Of a stretch of DNA of 64,000 nucleotides, positions 1-9,660 are shown piece after piece. The DNA is from Macrocystis pyrifera (Eukaryota > Sar > Phaeophyceae > Laminariales > Laminariaceae). Numbering within the stretch: position 1 is the stretch's first letter; every line of letters starts with the position of its first letter. The stretch spans positions 12,480,528-12,544,527 of the forward strand of contig JASSKH010000005.1 of NCBI GenBank assembly GCA_031763025.1, given 5' to 3'. The position numbers and the translations under genes are program-made. The notes under the pieces were generated by a model that was given only the letters and a program-made list of their open reading frames with translations, ran no database searches and was not told the origin of the DNA.

Positions 1-2835
1 GGCGACGTCTTGGCGCGGGTGGTGGCGATGGCGGCGGCCGCGCGGGGAGCGGGGGGGTCCCGGTGGCGGCATCGACGGGTGGACCGGGGACGAGGAAGAG
101 GTGCGCCAGTCGCTGGCGGACGCCTTCACCTCGTGCGACGACCAGTTCATCGCCCAGCTGGACCCGAGGAAAAACAGGGGCTACATCAACGCCGGCTGCT
201 GCGTCCTGCTCGCCCTCCTCATCCGCTCGAAGCTCTACGTCGCCCACGTGGGGGACTGCCGCATCGTACTCGGAACCACGGACGCAGACACCTCGCGGTT
301 TCCCCCCGACTTTCTGTCCACCGCGTCCACGACCGTGACCGCTCCCGCGGCGGCGGCGGCGGCAGCAACCACGGTGGGCACCGTGGGCGCAGCTGGCGGC
401 GGCAACGGACGAGACGGGGATTTTGGCGGCGAGAGCGGGGGCGTTAGGAGGGCCGCGGGGTCGATAACGCCACCAGGCGGTAGGCGCGCGGGGTGTCCTA
501 CTCGCTCTTCTCCCGGGGGCGGGCTGAGCGCCGTCGCGCTGTCTCGCGATCACAACTGCGACGACGCGGACGAGGTTGCGCTTGTGAGGGCACGGAGCGG
601 GGACGAGAAGGCCATCCGCGTTAGCCGGAACGACCAGTACAAGGGAGCCAGGGCCATCAAGCGCGTGGCGGGGTCGCTGGCGGTCACGAGGGCGGTCGGA
701 GACGCGTACCTCAAGGAGGCCGCATTCAGCTTCAGCCCTTACAAGGCGAGTTATTGAGTTATCTCCGTGCCACATTCTGTCGTACCCTTTCGGGAAGGAT
801 GAAACGAGCCCGTATCGATATCGGTATCGGTATGGCTGTTGGTATTTGTTCCACCTGCCTTACACTGCCTTTTACGCGGACAACACTTAATGCCTGTTTT
901 TAGTCAGACCGGCGGAGCTGGCGTAATGAACCAGCCAGCCACGTTTTGCCCCCCCCCACACAACTATTGCTTGGGATTATGGTCGCATAATGCTCGCAGT
1001 GGTAGAAGATTTTTCCCGAGGAGCGCTAGGTATAAAAGGCGATGGACGTGTTGTGTTGGGATCTCGAAGTCTGCACTAGGACTTTGCCGCGGCGAGGGGG
1101 AGGGGGCGGGCGGGTGTACTCATTATCATGCATGACCGTAGTCGTATGACCATAGACCCTTGCATCCCTACAATGCCGGGACGGAGCGCTTCGGGTTTTC
1201 ACCGACCAGGCAGACATTGCTTGCACCAAGCGCGAAGCGCCGTGAGATGTTGGGCGAGTCGCATAAAGGGTGGGCTGTATCTTGCTAAGAACCGCGTTAG
1301 AGGCGGATTTTCTTACGTATGGATGACAGCATCAATGAATTGATTTTATGTCTGGTGTGGCCACTTCCAGAGACAGCAATTGGTTTACTATGTAACTGCC
1401 TCGTGGGTGCCTTACCATATACACACTACGTGATACGATCATCCCCCTGTGCGGAGTAAAGGTTTTCCCCGCACAAAAATGATCTATTATGACCGCCAGC
1501 CATGATAACCTCCCAAAAAACAAAAAACAAAAAACAAAACGATACCCTGGCTGTCTAGCTCACGCAGTGAGAGGCGTGTTTTACGGCGTCGTCACCAACC
1601 GACACCAACCCACCCTATGTAAACACCTCGAGGGGGGGGGGGGGGTGCTCATTATCATGCATATGCCGTAGTCTTGTGACCATAGACCCTCGCATCCCTA
1701 CAATGCCGGGACGGAGCACGTCGGGTTTTCACCGACCAGGCAGACATTGCTTGCACCAAGCGCGAAGCGCCGTGAGGTATTGGGCGAGTCGCATGCAGGG
1801 TGGGCTGCATCCTACTAAGAACCCCTTTGAAAGCGGATTTTCTTGCAGATGGATGACAGCATCAATGAATTGATTTAATTTCTGGTGTGGCCACTTCCAG
1901 AGACAGCAATGGGTTTACTATGTAACTTCCTCGTGGGTGCCTTACCATATACACACTACGTGATACGATCATCCCCCTTGTGCGGAGTAAAGGTTCCCCC
2001 CGCACAAAAATGATCTAAATCGGGGGGGGAAATGGAGCTCAAACATCCGGGGGAAAATTGCTTGCCCCCCTTGTGGCTCATAAGGCCGCACCGTTCCTTC
2101 CGCGTTCCGCGCGGTGACGATCGCGCGCCGCGGGCTCTTTTGAGAACTCTCGGCGCTTGGCGTATTTTGGAGTTCTTTCTACGTGGCTCGTATGCGGTAG
2201 AATCCCCCCCCCGCCCCTCTTCCTTCCCAACAGTACCCATACGCTCGCACTCTCTTCCCTCGCGGCCCATCCCGTCGCCCCCCGCCCTACGTCCCGCGTC
2301 TCAACCTAACGGAACTCCTTTCCCACCGCGTGACAACCCGGCCGGCTCGAATCGGTGACTCCAGGAAGGGGTACCCTATATCACGGCTGAACCAGCGGTC
2401 ACAGCTTTCGAGCTCACCTCGAGCGACCGCTTCTTGGTGCTCGCGACTGACGGGGTGTGGGAACAGGTTTCCAACGAAGAGGCGGTGCGCTGCGTGTCCT
2501 CGGCACTGGGGTCCGCGGGCGCCGGGGTCACCGGGGCACCCCCCAGTAATAGTAGCCCTGCCGTGGGCCGCCGCCAGCGCTCGGGCACAGGTCGGGCGGC
2601 GGCGGAAGGGGGTTGGGGTGGGGCCTCGGGGGGCGGGGCGAAGGGGGGCGTGGCAGCGGCCGCGGCGGCGGCGGTGGCGGCGACTAGCGACGCTCTCGTG
2701 GACTACGTGCTCGCGCGCTCGGCCCAGGGACACGGCATGTCGATTTCTTCCCTGCGGGCCTTGCCTCGAGGCCCTCCCAGGAGGATGCTGCACGACGATG
2801 TTTGCGTGACGGTGGTGCACCTGACACCCGCTTAA
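1..2835 (+). CDS. PP2C-type Ser/Thr protein phosphatase, 5' truncated by window edge
   Basis: Two exons are visible, 1-745 (open back to the window edge in frame 2) and 2365-2835, with the stop at 2833-2835. Joined in phase 0 they read through the PP2C core in order: an AF..CDDQFIAQL helix, LYVAHVGDCRIVL (the GDSR-type motif), LSRDHN, GSLAVTRAVGDAYLK, then YITAEPAV, FLVLATDGVWEQVSNEEAV and the terminal HDDVCVTVV. The family uses two metal ions to dephosphorylate Ser/Thr; the aspartates of GDC, TDG and HDD are visible, while the first metal-binding motif lies upstream of the window. The overall order resembles the plant clade D/pyruvate dehydrogenase phosphatase-like subgroup, which is only a suggestion. 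A Gly/Ala-rich insert follows GDCRIVLG. The intron (746-2364) begins GC, not GT. A GT donor four bases downstream would break the ITAEP frame. GC is high in the exons and drops in the intron. Confidence 0.9.
746..2364 (+). other. GC-AG intron of the PP2C gene
   Basis: The exon ends ...CCTTACAAG and the intron starts GCGAGT, the classic context for a GC donor; the acceptor is GACTCCAG. Joining gives SPYK followed by EGVPYITAEPAV with no frame break. The intron is 1,619 bases and mostly made of two tandem copies of the dispersed repeat called family A here. Confidence 0.8.
1093..2020 (+). repeat. Family A dispersed repeat, two tandem copies inside an intron
   Basis: Two copies lie head to tail, about 1093-1620 and 1631-2020. 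Each has a G-run, then a body with GCATCCCTACAATGCCGGGA, TTGCTTGCACCAAGCGCGAA, CCACTTCCAGAGACAGCAAT and GCACAAAAATGATCTA. The first copy continues into an A-rich stretch (1514-1541) and an arm with the small palindrome CTCACGCAGTGAG. The second copy ends early. Four other copies occur at 5085, 5628, 40704 and 55890. No open frame is shared between copies, so it is a non-autonomous element. Confidence 0.85.
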
Positions 2836-5084
2836 CGGCATTTCGTACCGTTTTCGTTTTGGGAGGGGGTATTTCGGTCGGCGGCGGCTGCAGTGGTGGT
2901 GTCGGCGGCAAAAAAAGGGCGGCGGCGATGGTTGATGATTTTGGTATGGAATATCTGCGGGGAACATCGTCGGCGAACGGGAAGACGGTAGGGGGGGGGG
3001 GGGAGGAGGAGGAGCGAACGGAAATTTCTCGTTTTATATTGTTATTATTGTTGCAGCGATGCGGCGAAGCGCATCGCAATGACCCGCTGGTGGTTGCCAT
3101 GTTGTTCGTGTGTAGTGTCTGTACAGCTACTGTCTCCAGGTTTACTTGCGATCCAGCGCTGCGCCGCTTGCGTTGTAACGTACGCGTGGGTGCCGTTTGC
3201 TGTCCGGAAATGGGCCGGCGCAGCAGTGTAGAAGGCTGCCGCTGCCACACGGCTGTTTCTTTTGTGTTCGTTTTCGAGAACGAGAAGGTGCCTTTGTCCT
3301 CCTCGCTGGCGGTAAAAGGTTGCTTGATCGTTTGCTCATGGGGACGGTACATCATATACATAGCATACCTGGTACATGTTACCTGAGATCATCAGTGTAC
3401 AGAGGGTACAGTAGTAGAGGTGGTACACTGCTGTGGTGTAGATTTTGTTTTGGGTAGATTTTTGTACTCGGTGATACATACGGTAGCGCTGATTATGTTC
3501 TATACGTATATATAAACCCTCGCGAGGGTAGGCAGGCGGGCAGACAGACATATTTCTCGCTGATACGTCCGTGAACCCCTCCGTCCATGTATTATGCGGG
3601 TACTACTCGAACAAAATCTCTCCATACATGTTATTTGTTGCTTGATTCTCGCACGTTCACTCGTTGGCCGACAGGGCAGAAGGACGCTCGCTCACACGCG
3701 CGCGCTTGCTCGCTGTTGCTACTGCTGCTCTCTTCCTGTTACTTTCCTGTGGCTTTTGCCGACCTGTGGTCCGTTTTTTTAATTGTTAATATGACCTGTT
3801 GTTTTGCCTTGATTTGAGGTTCCGTTTCGACCTTCAGCGGCGATATTGTCTGTCGGTTGGTGGGTCGATCGGTCGATAGACCGGATCGGTCGATCGGTCA
3901 TGTTCGGTGCACACGCAATCGACGTATTTTTGTGTTCTTAATACGAGTCCCATTTTTTTTCTTCTATTGTAGCACACGTTTACCGCGGAGTAGCGTATGC
4001 CAGAGATGATTGATGATTTTTGTGAGAGCCGTTTTCTCGCGGCGTCGTTGTCGACCGTTCGTCCCGATCAAAATGTGTGTTTGTGTTGGTTTCGCCCCTG
4101 CACATTATCTACCGAATGTTATTGTTACGGTATGTTTCCTTTCCAGACAGGTACTGCACGCATAGTGGGTGTCAGAGGTGCGATTCACGGTAGGGGGGAG
4201 GTACACGCACTCGTACTGATACACGGCGTAGCGGCCTCCACGAATGGCAGCAGCAAAGCTCTTGAGGTTTTGACCTGTCACGTGTGTATACTGCTGCGAA
4301 TACTCTGTATTGGTATTTTATGGGTGTTGCTTGTTCTCGGAAGTGAGAGATTGATAGGCGTGTGGTGCTTTTTTGTGCTACTTTTTACCTGTTGAGCATG
4401 TTATTTGTGATGCCTTGGTACGTTTTTTTTGTTGGTTGGTTGATAGGTTGATTGGTCGGTTGGTTGTTTTTTTTCTTGGTCTTGTTTGACAGCCTGCGTC
4501 GCGCCTAAGATCGACGGTTGACGAACTGGATGGATTGATGATGAGTTGGTTGTTGTCATTGTTGTTACTTTTAATACTGTACTGATGTACCGTTTGACAA
4601 CAAAAGACAAAAAAAAAATGAGTTTCACTTTTCCTTTTTTCTGTTCACGACTTCCCAGGCTTAGCCCAAAAATCGCTGAGGGTAAAACACACGCCTCCTA
4701 CGAGTTGAGCTGGGAAGTAAAAGTGATGATGATAAAAAACGAAACAAACAAATCGCCTGCAACACTTTCCGTTGCGCTGCTGTCGTAACCATGCATTAAG
4801 TATGTATTACTGCTGATATCGTACTACAGTTGTTTTTATATATTTCATGAGCAATAAACCTCCGCGACGGACTCTGGTGGGGCTCCGCCAGTGCTGGTCA
4901 ACTATTTGAAGAAGCATATGGCCAACCGTAGACGTAAACCCAGCTGCCCGATTCACCCGCTTTTTAGTATTTGGCCCGCCCGACCAAAACGCTGCGCGGA
5001 GAATCACACGAACAGGGCGGAAAATAAACCGACCCAACGGACGGTGAACTCGCGGAGACGCCTCGCAGAACGTAGGGATGGGAA
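2836..5084. other. Intergenic, no gene seen
   Basis: This holds the PP2C 3' flank and T/G-rich DNA with runs of GGTCGATCGGTC near 3860-3900 and GTTGGTTGG near 4430-4470. Reading frames of up to 194 codons (2802-3386) overlap the gene end but have no recognisable domain. A 65-base dispersed repeat sits at 4674-4743. Confidence 0.6.
4674..4743 (+). repeat. 65-bp dispersed repeat, copy 1 (copy 2 at 60599-60662)
   Basis: The stretch with CTCCTACGAGTTGAGCTGGG and AAGTAAAAGTGATGATG recurs near 60599-60662 with few changes (CTCCTACGAGTTAGGCTGG, AAGTAAAAGTGATGTG). Both are followed by A-rich DNA. No coding potential is seen. Confidence 0.7.
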
Positions 5085-6075
5085 GGGGGCGGGGTGTACT
5101 CATTCTCATGCATGGCCGTAGTCGTATGACCATAGACCCTCGCATCCCTACAATGCCGGGACGGAGCACGTCGGGTTTTCACCGACCAGGCAGACATTGC
5201 TTGCACCAAGCGCGAAGCGCCGTGAGGTGTTGGGCGAGTCTCATGAAGGGTGAGCTGCATCCTATTAAGAACCGCTTTAGAGGCGGATTTTCTTGCATAT
5301 AGAGAACAGCATCAATGAACTGACTTGATTTCGGGTAAGGCCACTTCCAGAGACAGCAATGGGTTTACTATGTAACTGCCTCATGGGTGTCTCACCATAT
5401 CCACACTACGTGATACGATCATCCCCCTCGTGCGGAGTAAAGGCTCTCCCCGCACAAAAATGATCTAACTTGACCGCCAGCCGTGGTAACCACCAAAAAA
5501 AAAAAAAAAAAAAAAAAAAAAGGCGGTACCCTGGATGTCTAGCTCACGCAGTGAGAGGCGTGTTTTTACGGCGTCGTCGCCAACCGCCGCCAACCCAACC
5601 TATATATACACCAGGTATATAGTACAGGGGGGGGGAGGAGGAGTGGACCCATTGGTATGCATGGCTGTAGCCGTATGACCAAAAGACCCCTCCTTCCCTA
5701 CAATGCCGGCGGAGCACGTCGGGATTCAACCGGCTAGGCTGATGTATTGCTTGAATCAAGCGCGAAGCGCCGTGAGGGGTTTCGACGAAGTCTCATGAAG
5801 GGTGAGCTGCATCCTACTACTGAGAATCGCATGTGAGGCGGACGTCGGCGCCTTTTGCGTACTTTCTGCCATACGGATGGTGCAGGGGCGTCGAATAAGT
5901 TGATTTGTGATCCGCATTGGTCCCTTCCAGAGACGGCTATGATCTGCCTCCCGGGTGCCTTACCGTATACCGTTACACACTACGGTACATTCCTCTTGTA
6001 CGGAGTTAAGGTTCTCCACCCCGCACAATACGATCTACTACTGTGTAACTCGATAGTCATCTGTGGTGACCGCCA
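5085..6075 (+). repeat. Family A dispersed repeat, second tandem pair
   Basis: Copy 3 (about 5085-5615) is close to the copies in the PP2C intron and carries a pure A-run (5494-5521) between body and CTCACGCAGTGAG arm. Copy 4 (about 5628-6075) follows another G-run and is much more diverged, so the two members of this pair differ in age or in repair history. Confidence 0.85.
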
Positions 6076-7339
6076 AAAAAGAAAGGGTGGGGGGGTGCAG
6101 GGGGGTGTACTCACGTTATGTATGGTCGTAGTCGTGTGACCATAGACGGGAGGGGGGCTCACGCGATTGACCACATACAGACAGATTGTCATGATAAACT
6201 TCGAAAAGGAAATAAAAAAGGGTGGGAGGGGAGGGGGGGGGGGGGGGACACATTTGTTGCTTGCCTTAGTCGTTTGATCAATACGCATCCCTTTCGAGAC
6301 GCAGCACCATTCCTATTCCTAATAGAGACATCTCCAACATGTGGGCGGTCATTACGTGTTTTCCATATATCGCGCATCCGGCAGACAGTATTTAATTGTC
6401 TTAAATCCTTCCTGTTTCGCTGCCTGTGGCCTCCATCTTTCTCGAAAATAAATCACGAATTATTACAGACAGAGCGAGGGGGTTTGCAGGATGCAGAACG
6501 CGCGAAGTAGGGCGGAGGAACAACGCCAACTTTGATGTGGGTGGCCGGATCATCAACCGTTGCATATCGCTGGAGGGGGGGGTGCGTAGTGACGAAACTA
6601 CCGTACGCATTGTGCCCGTTTCGACATATGCAATACTAGGAGGACAGGGGGAAGGGGGGGGGGGAGGGGCGCGTTTGTTTCCACGAATCAACAACAAAAA
6701 TCATCACATTAAGATACCTGCCGATCTCGAAGGGAACGCAGAACGAAAAAGGCAAAGGAAAACGTGGTGTATTTGGAGAACGCAAGAGACGCCCCCCGCC
6801 AAGGTCTCAGAATGCTGCAGAAAAATTAGTTACCCTACACGCTGCACGTCCCGGCCGCACAGCTTCGCGAGCCAGGAGGGGGGAGGGTGAAAATAGCCCT
6901 CAAGAAAGCACGACGAACGTCTCGGTCTGTTGTCTCGAAGGGAACAATACGTCAGAGAGGAGAGGACAACAACCGTGGGGCCCGGGGGGGAGGGGAAGCA
7001 ACAGATGTCGCATCCGAACCGAAAAAGGGCATCCGAAGGCGGTTTGGACCCTTAGTATATATTGAACAAGAAAACCCATAAAAGCCAAAATTGGAAGCCT
7101 ATGTTACTTCTGTGGCCTACTGTAGCTCCTTTCGTTGTCCGCTTCCGGCTTACCATCGACCTACTCCTCATGTTGCCCTTGCTCCAAACATCTCTAACTA
7201 CACCGTCGTCGTCTACGCTGTACAGTACTATTACGACCTTACGCCACATCCAGGCCTCGTCCCCCTGCCTTGGGTGTGGTTGTGTCACTCTCCCCCCCCC
7301 CCGTCCCCTGCCCCTTTTACCCTCCTGAGAGATTTCGTA
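6076..7339. other. Intergenic, no gene seen
   Basis: Several G-runs (near 6090, 6232-6247, 6653-6663) and short open frames occur, none with a recognisable domain or splice-linked partner. The 154-codon frame at 6426-6890 has no similarity I can name. Confidence 0.5.
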
Positions 7340-9660
7340 GTTGGAGTTTGAATCGGGACACCCTTCTCGAGGTGGCGACCTGGGTGGCCGCCGAGACGAT
7401 CTACGACAGTCGCTCGTTCACGAACTCCCTTCCTCGCCATGGACACTCCATCCCTCTCCTCCCCCACGACGCTCGCTGCCAGCTGGTCAATGAAGGTGCT
7501 GCCCTCTGCCCTGACGCGCCCAAAGCTTTCAGCCGCGAATGTGACTAGTTGGTGGATCTGCTCGTGAAAGGACGCGTGTCCGGTCGGGTTTGGTGTTGGC
7601 GTTTGCGCGTCACGGAAGCAGTGGCAGCTGATCCATCGCGACCAGCGCTAACTGCACGCTGGTCTCCAGCCCTTACGGGTCACCGTGGGTGATGGCGAGC
7701 ACGATCGACTTGTCGTGGAGCTCTCAGGATGGGAGCTATCGTGAGACAAACCTCTCCTGATAGCTTTGTCCACCCCTGGGTCTCTGTCCGTAGTAAAACT
7801 CTCCCTACGATCCACATAATGCGTAACTCCAAGCAGATTCGTAGTCCGAGGTGTCGCGTGGGGCAGCAGCTGGTGTTGGCTCGGCTGGTGTTGATTCAAT
7901 TGCGCTCCGGCTCGGGGGCATATTCTTGCGTGCCGCGTGTCTATGCCCACGGCAAAACGGAAAGAGGAACGTCGGCACCACATTCTCCTTGATACCCAAC
8001 CTTCTTTGGCCCATGTCCACGAACTTCGGCGTGGGAATGACTCCAAGGACATCCGTTGGGAGTGCCCAAAGGCAAGCGGTAGCTCCCGCCCCTGTGAGGT
8101 TCCTGTAGCGCGGCCTTCGCCACGGTTCTCGTCTCTTTCCCTCTCACCGGGCTGTCCGGTACAGGCGGGTTTACCTCCTCGGGCAGTTGGTGCGGGGCAG
8201 CGGCGTACGTGGCATGGCCGACACGCTGAGCCACGTTTAATAGCAGCTGTTGTTGGGTTCTGCAGGGGCTTGCGATCCTTGCATCGCGCGTCGTGAGCAT
8301 GCCAGTTTCCGGGGGTCTTGGGGCGGCATCCTCCGCTATGCCCAAGATCTCACTCCTGTAAAAATCAGGGAAGACGCCAAGTCTTCTCTCGGAATATTCC
8401 ATGTGTCGCGGACGCCTGCAGGCTCCTTCCGAGCTGGTTGGGTGACCCCCGTTCCCGCCCTCCCCCCCCCCCCCCCCCCCAAAATCAGGTAGTCCTGTCT
8501 TCACTCGGTTTTTCAGAAGGCCGGTGAGATCCACAGTACCTCCGCTGAGATCCCAACCCTGCTCCCAACGCAAATACGTATCCTCCTTGGTTTTGCCGAC
8601 GACAACCCCAGTCCTCTTGCCCCCGTCGACAGGCGGGCCTGTGCCCGCTGGTGGAGCCCCAAGGTCAACCGATCACACTGGGCATCCCTCCTCGAAGAAC
8701 GGCTGTGCCTCTGCGCGCTCCCGATACTTCGAAGATTCGCTCATACGCCCACTGCGCCCCGTTGTCAGCCCTCCTGCATGTTTGGAGGGACGTACCCGTG
8801 TCCATGGCGAGCTGGAGATATGCTGTATCCTCCGTCCCGAGACACTCGGTGGCAATGAGGGTGGCCAATTGCTTGTCTGGCATGCCTGTCAGGCAATACG
8901 CAAGACTATCCGCGCTTCCGTCCTTTACGGCCTCCACCGCGCGCTCTACCGCGTGCTCTTCGGTACAGTACGGGGTGTTTACCATTGCCACCACTTCCTC
9001 TCCCGCGATTCGGGATTTGGCATTTGCCAGACACGATTTTTCTTCCGCCGAAATTTCTTCCGTCGTCGGAACGCACCTTTTGTTTAGGGTATCACCACGT
9101 TCGTGGTGGGATTGGCAATGATGACGATTCCGTCAAGCTTGTCGCCGAAGGGAGGGTTTGGCTCGGCCCATGCTTGGCGTGCCCCTCATAAGGCCGAAGG
9201 CTTCTACTAACTTCCCCTCAATATGTAAGTTAGAAGAACATCGCCGATCCCACAAGGTCTCCTTGCTGGACCCCTCTGGAGCAAGCTATCGTCTGGCGCT
9301 TCCTCGAGTACAACCGAAAGAGCATATATCCGCCCCGTTGACCGTGCTGTACACGTTGGAGCAGTCTGCGCGAGCGAGCATGCCGGTTGTGCGTCTCGTG
9401 CAGCGCGCGTGCCTTCAACGCTATATTGTTTCGACTCCCGCAGCTACAGCGACCCTAGACTGCCCCATCTCGCCGTGGGCTTCCTCCAGGCGCGATCGCC
9501 ACGGTCGTATTGCCCCTGTGGTACTGAACCGCCTCCACGCCATGCCGACGCATACTGGTCGGGCGGCTTTCCCCTAGCGCGATGAGACGAGACTACGAGA
9601 ACAGTTCCCAAAACTCCGATGATAACGCGTCGGCAGTGTCGACGATTCTCGGCCAGAATA
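7340..9660 (-). mobile_element. Degenerate LINE-like (non-LTR) retrotransposon remnant
   Basis: On the minus strand, pieces of a reverse transcriptase polyprotein appear in order but in shifting frames. At 9334-9366 is DCSNVYSTVNG (RT motif A type) and at 9257-9274 GVQQGD, followed by LVGSAMF (motif B type). At 8665-8994 an open block reads NTPYCTEEHAVERAVEAV and LPDKQLATLI-like sequence, as found after the catalytic domain in a LINE clade widespread in marine eukaryotes. At about 7340-7554 FAAESFGRVRAEGSTFIDQL resembles the terminal segment of the same polyproteins. Stops, frameshifts and a C-run (8461-8480) show it is dead. The catalytic YADD box is not intact. Assignment rests on motif recall and could be refined to clade by a search. 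Confidence 0.6.

Noticed and set aside
1541..1570. tRNA-like D-arm word in family A considered as a tRNA gene
   Set aside because: No T-arm GGTTCGA box, anticodon arm or acceptor stem pairing is visible.
2032..2358. 108-codon plus frame at the end of the PP2C intron
   Set aside because: Lies inside the intron; only the reading from 2365 continues the phosphatase domain.
1093..6075. Tandem repeats considered as a CRISPR-like array
   Set aside because: Units are about 500 bp, without short regular repeats or unique spacers, and the DNA is clearly eukaryotic.
7941..8573. 210-codon minus frame as a host gene
   Set aside because: Lies within the LINE remnant between its connector and C-terminus and is broken by a C-run.
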